Assembly: GCF_001984195.1 (NCBI RefSeq)
Contig: NZ_MTQN01000009.1
Span: 806,001 to 870,000, forward strand
DNA length: 64,000 bases
Direction: 5' to 3'
Source: Kribbella sp. ALI-6-A
GTDB lineage: Bacteria > Actinomycetota > Actinomycetes > Propionibacteriales > Kribbellaceae
Positions within the stretch are counted from its first letter, which is position 1. The number at the start of each line of letters is the position of its first letter. Below are positions 33,991-42,140 of the stretch, one piece after another. The notes beneath the pieces are model-generated. The model saw only the letters and a program-made list of their open reading frames with translations. It was not told the DNA's origin and made no database searches. Both the position numbers and the translations under genes were made by a program.

Positions 33991-34916
33991 TCGGCACCCA
34001 ACTGGTCGTCGTCGGTGAGGCGAACCCCCCGGGCCCAGTCGGCGCCGGGCATCGGCTTCTTGCCCTGCGGCTGGACGGTGACCAGCTCGATCGCCTTGCT
34101 GCCGGTGCCGACCGTCACCGAGGACTTCGTACTGCGGATCGCGCCCGGTGGCAGTTCCTCGTCGGTCAGCGCGGTCGCGAGCACCTTCAGCCGCTCGCCG
34201 CGGAACGTCGTCCAGGCGCCGGGCGACGGGTTGCAGCCGCGAACCAGGCGGTCGACCTGCCGGGCCGGGTGCTTCAGGTTGATCTCCGCGTCCTCGACCG
34301 TGAGCTTCGGCGCGATCGAGACGCCGTCGGCGGGCTGTTCGACCGCTTGCAGTACGCCGGCTTCGATGCCGTCGAGCGTGTCGACCAGGAGCTTGGCACC
34401 GGACTTCGCGAGCCGGTTGAGCAGGTCGCCCGCGGTGTCCTGCGGGCCGATCGGCTCGGTCAGGACGCCGTACACGGGACCCGCGTCGAGCGCCTTGACG
34501 ATCCGGAACGTGCTCGCGCCGGTCACGTCGTCGCCGGCGATGATCGAGTGCTGGACCGGCGCCGCGCCACGCCAGGCCGGCAGGACGGAGAAGTGCAGGT
34601 TGATCCAGCCGTGCGGCGGGATGTCGAGCGCGGCCTGCGGCAGCAACCCGCCGTACGCGACGACCGGGCAGCAGTCGGGGGCGATCTCCTTCAGGCGGGC
34701 CAGGAAGTCGGGGTCGCTGGGCTTGACCGGCTTGAGGATCTCGACGCCGCCGAGCTGTTCGGCGTACTGGGCGACCGGGGAGGCGACCAGCTTGCGGCCG
34801 CGGCCGGCCGGGGCGTCCGGCCGGGTGACGACGGCAACGAGTTCATGGCCGCTGGCAACGATGGCTTCGAGCGCGGTGACCGACACCTCGGGGGTGCCGG
34901 CGAAAACGAGTCTCAC
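33987..34916 (-). CDS. fmt: Methionyl-tRNA formyltransferase
   Basis: 309 residues. Formyltransferase motifs are [22 protein letters not shown], the catalytic Asn-His region ([19 protein letters not shown]), and the Asp-containing [11 protein letters not shown]. The C-terminal OB-like domain (about 205-309) binds tRNA. It formylates initiator Met-tRNA using 10-formyl-THF. GTG 34916 overlaps the def stop, and its own stop overlaps rsmB, so all three are translationally coupled. Slightly odd: the usual SLLP of the active site reads SVLP, a common actinobacterial variant. Confidence 0.96.
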   Translation of the reverse strand: MRLVFAGTPEVSVTALEAIVASGHELVAVVTRPDAPAGRGRKLVASPVAQYAEQLGGVEILKPVKPSDPDFLARLKEIAPDCCPVVAYGGLLPQAALDIPPHGWINLHFSVLPAWRGAAPVQHSIIAGDDVTGASTFRIVKALDAGPVYGVLTEPIGPQDTAGDLLNRLAKSGAKLLVDTLDGIEAGVLQAVEQPADGVSIAPKLTVEDAEINLKHPARQVDRLVRGCNPSPGAWTTFRGERLKVLATALTDEELPPGAIRSTKSSVTVGTGSKAIELVTVQPQGKKPMPGADWARGVRLTDDDQLGAE

Positions 34917-35461
34917 AGGCCGAATCCGTTCATCGCGTGCGGGGAGACCTTGATCTGCGGCGGGCCGGACAGGCCCGACCACTCGGCCTCGCGGATCGCC
35001 TTCATCGCGGCCTTGCGGGTCTCGCGGTCCAGCCGGTCGACGAACAGCACGCCGTCCAGGTGGTCGGTCTCGTGCTGGATGCAGCGGGCCAGCAGGTCGT
35101 CGCCCTCGATCACCACCGGGTCGCCGTACATGTTGAAGCCGCGGGCAACCACGCGCTCGGCGCGGCGGCAGTCGAAGGTCAGGCCGGGGATCGACAGGCA
35201 GCCCTCGGGACCGAACTGCTCCTCGGCCGACAGCGTGAGCTCCGGGTTCACCAGGTGCCCCAGCTCGCCGTCGACGTGGTACGTGAAGACCCGCAAGCCG
35301 ACGCCGATCTGCGGCGCGGCCAGGCCGGAGCCGGGCGCGGCCTGCATGGTGTCGGTGAGGTCCGCGACCAGGCGGCGCAGCTCGGCGTCGAAGTCGACGA
35401 CCGGGTCGGCCTTGGTCAGCAGCACGGGATCGCCGAACAGACGGATGGGTTGGACCGACAC
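34913..35461 (-). CDS. def: Peptide deformylase
   Basis: 182 residues. Metal-binding motifs: [21 protein letters not shown] with the Cys ligand, and [11 protein letters not shown] with both His ligands and the catalytic Glu. It removes the formyl group from nascent proteins, undoing the work of Fmt. GTG 35461 is set by AGGAG five bases upstream; a longer open frame upstream has no protein character. A -10-like TAGACT lies about 35 bases before the start. It heads the def-fmt-rsmB unit. Confidence 0.95.
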   Translation of the reverse strand: MSVQPIRLFGDPVLLTKADPVVDFDAELRRLVADLTDTMQAAPGSGLAAPQIGVGLRVFTYHVDGELGHLVNPELTLSAEEQFGPEGCLSIPGLTFDCRRAERVVARGFNMYGDPVVIEGDDLLARCIQHETDHLDGVLFVDRLDRETRKAAMKAIREAEWSGLSGPPQIKVSPHAMNGFGL

Positions 35462-35680
35462 ACAGACTCCTTCGCAGCAGGACCTGACAAGTCTAGTGGC
35501 GGGCGTACGGCGGGCTGCGGCGCGTGGGGTGATACGGCGGCTCGGGGCGCTGGGGTGCGGCGGTTCGATATCACACGGATGTAATTCGCGGGGCCCACTC
35601 CCAGTTGTTGCCGTGAGCACGTAGTGTTGCCTCAGGCGTACCTACAGTCACACAAACCACACGCCCAACGGGAGTAGACG

Positions 35681-37219
35681 ATGCGCACAGCGACACGGGG
35701 GGCTGCCGCACTGATCAGCTTGGGGGTCCTGCTGTCGCAGGCTCCGCTGGCTCGGGCCTACGAGTTCGACCCGGCGTACCGCGCCGCGGACGCGAAGCCG
35801 CTGCGGGCGCCGGCGGTGGTCGGGCCCTCGGCGCCGGCCGCTGAGCCTGCCGAACCGTCCGAGGCTTCCGAGCCCGCTGAACCTTCTGAGCCGGTGGACG
35901 CGCCGACGGCCGCTCCGGTGGCCGACGACGGCGCGGCGGCCGAGCCGCCGGTCGCGCGGAGCTGGAGCGAACTGGTGAAGCAGGTGACGCAGACGTCGCC
36001 GAACAACCTGAAGCTACGGGCGACCGCGGCGGAGCAGTCCAAGCAGGTGATGCGGTGCTTCACGCTGGAGACGGAGAACTACTGCCTCGGGCTCGGGTTC
36101 GTGGACAAGGTTCCGACCGGGGCGCAGATCAGTTCGACGGTGGTCGAGCCGGACGTCGCGCGGGACGACCTGCGAGCCGGTGTGTCGGCCGAGCAGGACA
36201 TCGCGACGGGTGCGTTGAGCCCGGCGGCGTTCGTGGCCGAGCGGGCGTCGATGTCGAAGGCCGAGCGGACGAACGCCGAACTGGAGGAGATGCAGACGGC
36301 GTGGGACGGGCGGGACAAGGCGCGCGCGCTGCGGCTGCTGGACGCGGAGGGGAATCCGCCGGCGGGCGAGTCTGCTGCGCCGGACGCTGAGACGGCGGGT
36401 CGGGCGGACTCGGCCGCGCCGGGTGGGTCGGACTCGGCTGCGACGGACGGCTCGGACTCGGCTGCGCCGGGTGAATCCGACTCCGCCGCGCCGGGCGGGT
36501 CGGCGACGACCGCGCCGACTTCCCAGGCCGGGCGGACCGACGTACCGGTGCCTGGTGCGGGTGAGACGGTCGCGCCGAGCGCCGGGCACACCGTGGCGCC
36601 GAAGCCCGGGGACCCGTCGACCAAGCCGTCGCCGCCGCCGTTGAAGCCGCCGGTGGTGGTCAAGCCGAAGCCGGTCTCGAACTACATCATGAAGGGCTAC
36701 CAGACCTCGCAGGAGCGCGGGTACTGGTGCGGCCCGGCGACGTTCCAGTCGATCGACTGGGCCGACGACAAGCAGAAGGACACCCAGGCGTCCTGGGCCA
36801 AGGACCTCGGCGTGACCACGTCGGGAACCGCGATCTCGGCGATGGTCAAGCAGACCAACCTGAAGACCAACTGGGACCTTGCCGCCGGCACCTACATCGT
36901 GCAGAACGTGAGCCACTGGACGCCGGCGAAGTTCCTCCAGGTGCACCAGAACCACCTCGGCGACGGCGCTCCGGCACCGGTGATCGAGCACGTCCAGCTG
37001 CTGAAGCGGTACTTCCCGTACCTGGCCTTCAACCACAGCGGCCACTACCAGGTCGGTCGCGGCTACAACAAGAAGGCCGGCACGATCGGCATCTTCGAGG
37101 TGTTCAACGAGCGCCGGTTCAACAGCCGGGGCAACGACACCGACGGCCCGCGCAACATCCCCGCCACCGCGATGTTCAACGCGACGCTGGCGAACCAGTT
37201 CAAGAACATCGGTCTGTAG
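35681..37219 (+). CDS. Secreted C39-like cysteine peptidase-fold protein with repeat linker
   Basis: 512 residues; ATG 35681 follows GGGAG. Signal peptide 1-26 (APLARA cut). A Pro/Glu/Ser/Ala stretch (about 30-90) is followed by a helical domain (about 90-225) with a close Cys pair (RCFTLETENYC). A disordered linker (225-330) includes four DSAAPGGS-type repeats. The C-terminal peptidase-C39-like domain has Cys350 in GYWCGPATF and His455 in SGHYQVGRG. The domain resembles extracellular papain-like peptidases or peptide-binding C39 relatives. Substrate unknown. The lipoprotein gene starts three bases after its stop, so both are exported together. Confidence 0.82.
   Translation: MRTATRGAAALISLGVLLSQAPLARAYEFDPAYRAADAKPLRAPAVVGPSAPAAEPAEPSEASEPAEPSEPVDAPTAAPVADDGAAAEPPVARSWSELVKQVTQTSPNNLKLRATAAEQSKQVMRCFTLETENYCLGLGFVDKVPTGAQISSTVVEPDVARDDLRAGVSAEQDIATGALSPAAFVAERASMSKAERTNAELEEMQTAWDGRDKARALRLLDAEGNPPAGESAAPDAETAGRADSAAPGGSDSAATDGSDSAAPGESDSAAPGGSATTAPTSQAGRTDVPVPGAGETVAPSAGHTVAPKPGDPSTKPSPPPLKPPVVVKPKPVSNYIMKGYQTSQERGYWCGPATFQSIDWADDKQKDTQASWAKDLGVTTSGTAISAMVKQTNLKTNWDLAAGTYIVQNVSHWTPAKFLQVHQNHLGDGAPAPVIEHVQLLKRYFPYLAFNHSGHYQVGRGYNKKAGTIGIFEVFNERRFNSRGNDTDGPRNIPATAMFNATLANQFKNIGL
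36407..36502. repeat. Four tandem 24-bp repeats in the C39-like gene
   Basis: Units at 36407-36430, 36431-36454, 36455-36478 and 36479-36502 each begin GACTC and encode the octapeptide DSAA-P/T-G/D-G/E-S. The eight-residue period equals that of the deaminase repeat at 10.2 kb, although the sequences are unrelated. The array lengthens a disordered linker. Confidence 0.9.
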
Positions 37220-37222
37220 GAG

Positions 37223-38455
37223 ATGCGCGACCGCATGCCTGATCGTCACGGCAGCTCCCGCGGCCGGGGTCGTCACCTGCTGATCCCGGTCGCCGCGGTC
37301 GCGCTGCTGGCGGCCGGCTGCTCGGGATCGAACTCGGGATCGCCGGAGAGCGCTCCCTCGGTTTCTCCGACGCCCTCCGGTACGCCGGGCAGCACGCCAC
37401 CCCGGCCGGGCGGTACGCCGAGCCAGCCGCCCGAGAGCACTCCGACGGTGAGCCCCGGGACGCCGTCGGGCAAGCCGGTCTGGACGAAGATCCTGCGCCA
37501 GCCTGTCGACGGCCAACACATCGTCACGCAGCAACGCAAGTACCTGGTCACCCGCGGCAGTGACGAGGCCGGCACCACCACCGTGACCGACCGGGCGAGC
37601 CGCAAGGTCGTCGTACGGCATGCGCCGCCGACTGGGTTCGTCGCGCAGTCTCCGGTCGTGATCGACGACCGGTGGGCGCTGATCGAGGAGATCCGCTCGG
37701 ACGGTCCCAACCCGCAGATCCGTGCGTACCGGTATGACCTGAGCACTGGCGCGAGAACGGATCTGGCCACGCAGAGAGCGCTCCCCCGGATCTCGGAGCC
37801 GGAGATCGGCGCGTACGACGGGACGTTCGCGTACAGCAGCACCGACGCCAAGAAGCGGTCGTGCCTGGTGATCGCCGCGCTGGACACGTTGGCGGCGCGC
37901 ACTGTGATGTGCGTGCCGGATCCGGGGTACATCGCCGATCCGGTGGTGTCGGCGGATTCGGTCACGTTCAGCACGATCACGGCGCCGCAGAGTCCGCAAC
38001 GCTGCAAGCGTCTGTTCACCGCGCCGCTCGCCGGTGGGTCTGCGCGGCCGATCGCAGCCGGCCGGAACTGCATCCAGTGGAGCGGTGCGACGTTGCGTGG
38101 GGCAACTATTTGGTCGGAGATCGGTGCGGACGATCCTGACCAGTACCAGAGCCGCGCCTATCTGCGGGAGTCTCCTGGTGCTGCTGCCCGGTCGCTCGGC
38201 ACGATCGTCACGGACACGATCGTCGCCTGTGGCAACTGGATCCACTGGGAGGTCCGGGCCATGCGCAACGGGGTGGAGACCTACCAGCTCCAGCGGTGGC
38301 AACCTGGTCTCGCGCGGCCGCAGGTCATCTACTCCACTCCCCCGGACACGGCGATCACGGCGCCGACCTGCCAGAACAACACCATCTTTGTCGAGGCTGC
38401 CCATTTGGGTGGAGGCACGAAGTACACCGAGGCGCTTGCTACTGGCACTGCCTAA
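37223..38455 (+). CDS. Putative lipoprotein with beta-propeller-like body
   Basis: 410 residues. A basic start and hydrophobic core lead to the lipobox LLAAGC (Cys33), so the protein is probably lipid-anchored outside the membrane. Residues 34-85 are a Pro/Ser/Thr/Gly-rich tether. The rest has repeated beta patterns (for example AYRYDLSTGARTDLA, TFAYSSTDAKKRSCLVI, TLRGATIWSEIG) spaced like TolB/WD-type blades, with several Cys that may form disulfides. No enzyme motif is visible. It begins three bases after the C39-like gene stop; the pair probably acts together at the cell surface. Confidence 0.78.
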   Translation: MRDRMPDRHGSSRGRGRHLLIPVAAVALLAAGCSGSNSGSPESAPSVSPTPSGTPGSTPPRPGGTPSQPPESTPTVSPGTPSGKPVWTKILRQPVDGQHIVTQQRKYLVTRGSDEAGTTTVTDRASRKVVVRHAPPTGFVAQSPVVIDDRWALIEEIRSDGPNPQIRAYRYDLSTGARTDLATQRALPRISEPEIGAYDGTFAYSSTDAKKRSCLVIAALDTLAARTVMCVPDPGYIADPVVSADSVTFSTITAPQSPQRCKRLFTAPLAGGSARPIAAGRNCIQWSGATLRGATIWSEIGADDPDQYQSRAYLRESPGAAARSLGTIVTDTIVACGNWIHWEVRAMRNGVETYQLQRWQPGLARPQVIYSTPPDTAITAPTCQNNTIFVEAAHLGGGTKYTEALATGTA

Positions 38456-38543
38456 TAACAGCTTGGCGACTATGCGGCCGGCGACGTCGTCTGTGGCTAG
38501 TGCCGCAGCGGCCGGAGGGTGCTAGGCGGGCCGATGCGTGAGG

Positions 38544-38945
38544 TGTGGGGCCGGAGAGCCCCCTGGGAGCCCCGGCCCGGAGGTGTGCCGGTCTGGGCTC
38601 CCGCGGGAGCCCCGGTTTCGGAGCTCTGCCGGTCTGCGCTCCAGCGGGAGCCCCAGTTCCGGAGCTCTGCCGGTCTGGGCTCCACCGGGACCCAGGTTCC
38701 GGGGTTGTACCCGGCTCCGCCCCAGCCCCGCTCCCAAGTCCTACCGATCTCGCTCCAGCGGCTGCCCTCAGTCACTACTTGTACGGGTCAGGGCTCTGGC
38801 GGGACCGCCGGTCTCGGAGGTGTGCCGGTCAGCGCTCCAGCGGGACCCCGTTTCCGGAGTCGGGTGGGCCAGGGCTCCAGCGGGAGCCCTGGTTCCGGAG
38901 TTGTGCCGGTCAGGGCTTGAGTGGGAGGCCTCGGTCGCGGAGGTG
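38544..38945. repeat. Array of about ten imperfect 41-bp hairpin repeats
   Basis: Units start near 38544, 38585, 38626, 38667, 38708, 38742, 38781, 38822, 38864 and 38903, mostly 41 bases apart. The consensus opens GTGCCGGTCTGGGCTCC, has a GCTCC-AGC-GGGAGC type inverted repeat in its centre, and ends TTCCGGAGTTGT. Units 5 and 6 are the most degraded. The array fills the convergent gap between the lipoprotein and HAD genes, and the last unit runs into the HAD coding end. Because 41 is not a multiple of three, no protein runs across it. Bases 38456-38543 before it show nothing. Confidence 0.85.
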
Positions 38946-39533
38946 GGTGCGGAGGTCGGCTGCTGAGGTGAAGAGTTCGGCGTCCAGGCCTGCGGCGCGG
39001 GCGCCGTCGACGTTGCGTTGGACGTCGTCGGTGAAGAACGTGCGCGCGGGGTCGAGGGCGAAGCGGTCGACGAGTAGGCGGTAGATCTTCTCGTCGGGTT
39101 TCACCACCTGCTCGTGACCGGAGACGATCTCGCCGGTGAAGGTGTCGAGGATCGGGAAGGTTTCCTTCGCGATCTCCCACTTCTCGCCGGAGAAGTTGGT
39201 CAGCGCGTACGTCGGGACGCCCTGCGCCTGGAGCTCGGCGAGCACCTCGACGGTGTCGGTGAACAGACCCTTCACCATCTTCACCCAGCCGGTGTCGTAC
39301 GCCGCGATCCACTCCGCGTGCTCCGGGTGCAGCGCGGTCAGCTCCTCGACGGCTTCGGCCCACGGGCGGCCGGCGTCCTGCCGCATGTTCCAGTCGGGGG
39401 TGGTGACCGCCGTCAGGAAGTGCCGGCGCTGCTGCTCGTCGGGGATCAGTTCGGCGTACAGGTAGTCCGGGTTCCAGTCCAGCAGGACCCCACCGATGTC
39501 GAACACGACCACGTCGACCTTCTGCTCACTCAT
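38910..39533 (-). CDS. HAD-superfamily hydrolase
   Basis: 207 residues. HAD motif I is VFDIGGVLLDW (with the second catalytic Asp replaced by Gly, as in the FDIGGVL subgroup that resembles haloacid dehalogenase/epoxide-hydrolase N-domain phosphatases). Motif II is ALTNFSG, motif III is the Lys in VVKPDEKIY, and motif IV is FFTDDVQRNVDGA. It is predicted to be a small-molecule phosphatase. The start overlaps the stop of the MFS gene by four bases. Its last codons lie within the final unit of the 41-bp repeat array, so the C-terminus GLPLKP may derive from the repeat. Confidence 0.88.
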   Translation of the reverse strand: MSEQKVDVVVFDIGGVLLDWNPDYLYAELIPDEQQRRHFLTAVTTPDWNMRQDAGRPWAEAVEELTALHPEHAEWIAAYDTGWVKMVKGLFTDTVEVLAELQAQGVPTYALTNFSGEKWEIAKETFPILDTFTGEIVSGHEQVVKPDEKIYRLLVDRFALDPARTFFTDDVQRNVDGARAAGLDAELFTSAADLRTHLRDRGLPLKP

Positions 39534-40762
39534 GCCTCCACCCTACGAAAGTCCGGATCACGCTCCGCCGCCGCACCGGCGCGTGCGTGCAGAGCGGGAG
39601 AGAGCGCGATCTGGCCGAGGAACAGGATGACGCCGAGTGCGGCGCAGGCCAGCCAGGTGGTGGTGCTGCCGAAGTGCTCCAGGGCGTTGGTCCCCGCCAG
39701 CGGACCGATCACCGAACCGAGTCCGAACGACATGCTGCCGGCCAGGCCCATGTACCCGCCGCGGAGATCGACCGGGGCGAGGTCGGCGAACACCGCGCCG
39801 ATCACCGCGGCGAAGCCGATCTCGCCGATCGTCCAGACCACGACGGACAGGCCGTAGCCCCACCAGCTGTCGACGAGCGCGCCCACGCCGAAGCCGAGCC
39901 CCACGATCAGCATCGAGCCGGCCAGCAGTTTCGGGCGGTCCAAAGCGGCCAGCCGCCGATTGACGAACGGCTGGACGACGACGATCACCACGCCGTTCAG
40001 AGCGATCACCAGCCCGTACGTCGAACTGGGCAGGCCGTCGCCCGCCATCGCCAGCGGCAGCGTCGAGTAGCCCTGGAAGTAGATCGTCGCGTAGCCGATC
40101 TGCAGCAGGATCATCAGCAGGAACGTACCGTCGCGCAGCACCACCGGGAGCAACGCCCGGCGCGGACCGTCGTCGAGCACCGGCCGGGTCTCGGGGACCA
40201 TCCGCCAGATCACCAGCGCCGCGACGACCGACGTACTGGCGTTGATCCAGAACAGCAGGTTGTAGCCGATGCTCGCCAGGACGCCGGCGCTGACGGTGGA
40301 GACCGAGAAGCCGAGGTTGATCGCCCAGAACAGCAGCCCGTACGCGCGAACGCGCTCTCTGGGCTGGAGCAGATCGGCGACCGTCGCCTGGACCGCCGGG
40401 CGGAACAGGTCGCCCATCAGGCCGACGACGAACGCGGCGACGGCGATCGTCTCCAGCGAGCGGGCAGAGCCGAGCAGGATCAGGGCGGCCGCCGTACCGA
40501 GGAAGCCGATCAGCATCGTGCGGCGGCGGCCGATGCGGTCCGAGAGCCAGCCGCCGACGAGTTGCGAGACGACCGAGCCGGCGCCGACCGCGGCCGCTAC
40601 GGCGCCCGCGGTGCCGACGGACAGGTGGCGCTCCTGGGTCAGGTACAGCACGAGGAAGGGCTGGACGAAGCTGCCGAGGCGGTTGACCAACTGGCAGACC
40701 CAGAGCGCCCAGAACGAGCGGGGCAGCGGAGAGCGCTCCCTGGGAGCACCGATCGATGTCAT
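39530..40762 (-). CDS. MFS transporter
   Basis: 410 residues with twelve hydrophobic helices. The loop GGWLSDRIGRRRTM is the MFS signature between helices 2 and 3. The N-terminus (APRERSPLPRSFWALWVCQLVNRLG) is cytoplasmic. Probably a multidrug or metabolite exporter. ATG 40762 is preferred; an upstream ATG at 40828 would place the coding start across the operator dyad. It overlaps the HAD gene and is divergent from an ArsR/DUF5937 regulator that probably controls it. Confidence 0.88.
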   Translation of the reverse strand: MTSIGAPRERSPLPRSFWALWVCQLVNRLGSFVQPFLVLYLTQERHLSVGTAGAVAAAVGAGSVVSQLVGGWLSDRIGRRRTMLIGFLGTAAALILLGSARSLETIAVAAFVVGLMGDLFRPAVQATVADLLQPRERVRAYGLLFWAINLGFSVSTVSAGVLASIGYNLLFWINASTSVVAALVIWRMVPETRPVLDDGPRRALLPVVLRDGTFLLMILLQIGYATIYFQGYSTLPLAMAGDGLPSSTYGLVIALNGVVIVVVQPFVNRRLAALDRPKLLAGSMLIVGLGFGVGALVDSWWGYGLSVVVWTIGEIGFAAVIGAVFADLAPVDLRGGYMGLAGSMSFGLGSVIGPLAGTNALEHFGSTTTWLACAALGVILFLGQIALSPALHARAGAAAERDPDFRRVEA

Positions 40763-40801
40763 GTGTCCCAGGCTGGGGTGGGTCGGCGGGTGGTGTCGAT
40801 C

Positions 40802-40819
40802 ATTAGTTTCTGGACTAAT
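40802..40819. promoter_or_regulatory. Dyad between MFS and ArsR-type genes
   Basis: ATTAGT (40802-40807) and ACTAAT (40814-40819) form a perfect inverted repeat with a 6-base spacer, in an AT-richer patch between divergent genes. A TAGAGT -10 candidate for the regulator lies at 40845-40850, so its GTG (40858) may be leaderless. Size and spacing fit a winged-helix dimer site. Confidence 0.6.
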
Positions 40820-40857
40820 CGTCGCCATGGTCGGCGAGGGTCATTAGAGTTGCGGGG

Positions 40858-41925
40858 GTGATCAGCATTTCGCTCAACACCGACGACGTGAGCCGGATCC
40901 GGTTCGCGTTCTCGCCGGTGTGGGAGACGGTCACCAGCGTCCGGGCCCTGAGCAACAATTCGCTGGGGAGCGTGCACGGGCCGTGGCTGCGGAAGGTTCG
41001 CCCGCTGCTCGGAGAGCACGAGAGCGAGGACGGCGACCGGCGCGGCGAACTCCGGATGGCCCGCGAACAAGCAGACGACGAGTTCGCGGAAGCGCTGCGG
41101 TTGCTGCGGGCACTGATCCCGGCGATCGGCTACATCCCGGACTTCATCACCCCGGCGCCGCCGCGGCGCTCGACCAGCTTCGAAGCGGGGCTGGCGGCGA
41201 TCGAGGCGACGCCGTACGAGCTGGTGGTGGACGAGCTCGGGAAGTTGCACCACGACACTCCCGATCCGTTGCTACCAGGACTCATCGCGGATCCGGGCGC
41301 CGCGCTGACGCGGATCACCGCGGCGCTGCGCACGTACTGGCAGCGGGCGGTGGAGCCCGACTGGCGGCGAATGCGGGCCTTGCTGCAGGACGATCTCGTG
41401 TTCCGGCTCGACGAGCTGGCCACGGGTGGCTTCGAGCGGCTGTTCCGGAATCTGCATCCGTCCGTGCGGCTCAACGGGAACCGGATCGAGATCGAGCGGC
41501 CGTTCGTGTGCTGCGACGGGGTACCGAAGGGCGGGCAGGGGGTGCTGCTGGTGCCGTGCGTGTTCACCTGGCCCAGAACGTTGATGGTGACCGCGGCGCC
41601 GCACGTGCCGACGATCACCTATCCCCCGCGCGGGCTGGGGCGGTTGTGGGAGAGCCAGCAGGACACGGAGGGTTCGCCGCTGGCGGACCTGGTCGGGCGG
41701 ACGCGGGCCGCGATCGTGAGCCACCTGGACCTGCCCATGTCGACGACGCATCTCGCGCACGCGCTGGACGTCTCGGCACCCACGCTGAGCGTCCATCTCG
41801 GCATCCTGCGCAACGCGGGTGTGGTCGACTCGCGCCGCGACGGTCGGACGGTGCTCTACTACCGCACGTCGCTCGGCAACCAACTCCTCGCCGCGGGCAG
41901 CAGCCAACTCTCCGAAACGGCCTGA
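40858..41925 (+). CDS. ArsR-type regulator with N-terminal DUF5937 domain
   Basis: 355 residues. The N-terminal two thirds (about 1-265) form a helical and beta domain of the DUF5937 kind, with FAFSPVWETVTSVRAL and a central GGFERLFRNLHPSVRL. The C-terminal 80 residues hold an ArsR winged helix (MSTTHLAHALDVSAPTLSVHLGILRNAGVVDSRR in outline). No arsenic-type cysteine pair is present at the HTH, so it senses something other than a thiol-binding metal. Start GTG 40858. It is divergent from the MFS/HAD unit with a dyad between them. Confidence 0.88.
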   Translation: MISISLNTDDVSRIRFAFSPVWETVTSVRALSNNSLGSVHGPWLRKVRPLLGEHESEDGDRRGELRMAREQADDEFAEALRLLRALIPAIGYIPDFITPAPPRRSTSFEAGLAAIEATPYELVVDELGKLHHDTPDPLLPGLIADPGAALTRITAALRTYWQRAVEPDWRRMRALLQDDLVFRLDELATGGFERLFRNLHPSVRLNGNRIEIERPFVCCDGVPKGGQGVLLVPCVFTWPRTLMVTAAPHVPTITYPPRGLGRLWESQQDTEGSPLADLVGRTRAAIVSHLDLPMSTTHLAHALDVSAPTLSVHLGILRNAGVVDSRRDGRTVLYYRTSLGNQLLAAGSSQLSETA

Positions 41926-42011
41926 GTACGGCGGCGTAGTCGTCATGAGCATCGCGGTCGTCCCGTACGACGGCGGTGGAACGTCGGCGGCTCGACCAGA
42001 CCCGCACCGCC

Positions 42012-42140
42012 GACTTCGCGCCCGATCAGCCGAAGCTGGCCGCGTCGAGCTGGACTGCTTCGCGCGCGAGCAACTGAAGCTCGCCGGGTCGACCTGGACT
42101 GCTTCGCGCGCGATCAGCCGAAGCTCGCCGGGTCGACCTG
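42012..42140. repeat. Three tandem copies (41/44/44 bp) of the priA 3' end
   Basis: Units lie at 42012-42052, 42053-42096 and 42097-42140. The last unit contains the final codons of priA (VDPASFG), its stop and about 15 downstream bases. The other two are near-copies just beyond the stop, differing at a few bases (for example GAGCAACTG for GATCAGCCG). A stop-proximal segment has therefore been duplicated twice in the intergenic space. Confidence 0.85.

Noticed and set aside
32605..34953. 782-residue plus-strand frame opposite rsmB and fmt
   Set aside because: Antisense shadow of essential, motif-verified genes.
36014..38404. Long Arg-rich minus-strand frame across the C39-like and lipoprotein genes
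   Set aside because: Composition is Arg/His/Gly-heavy with no domain, and the plus-strand genes are strongly supported.
38544..38945. CRISPR array
   Set aside because: The 41-bp units are similar along their whole length, with no unique spacers, and no cas genes are present in the window.
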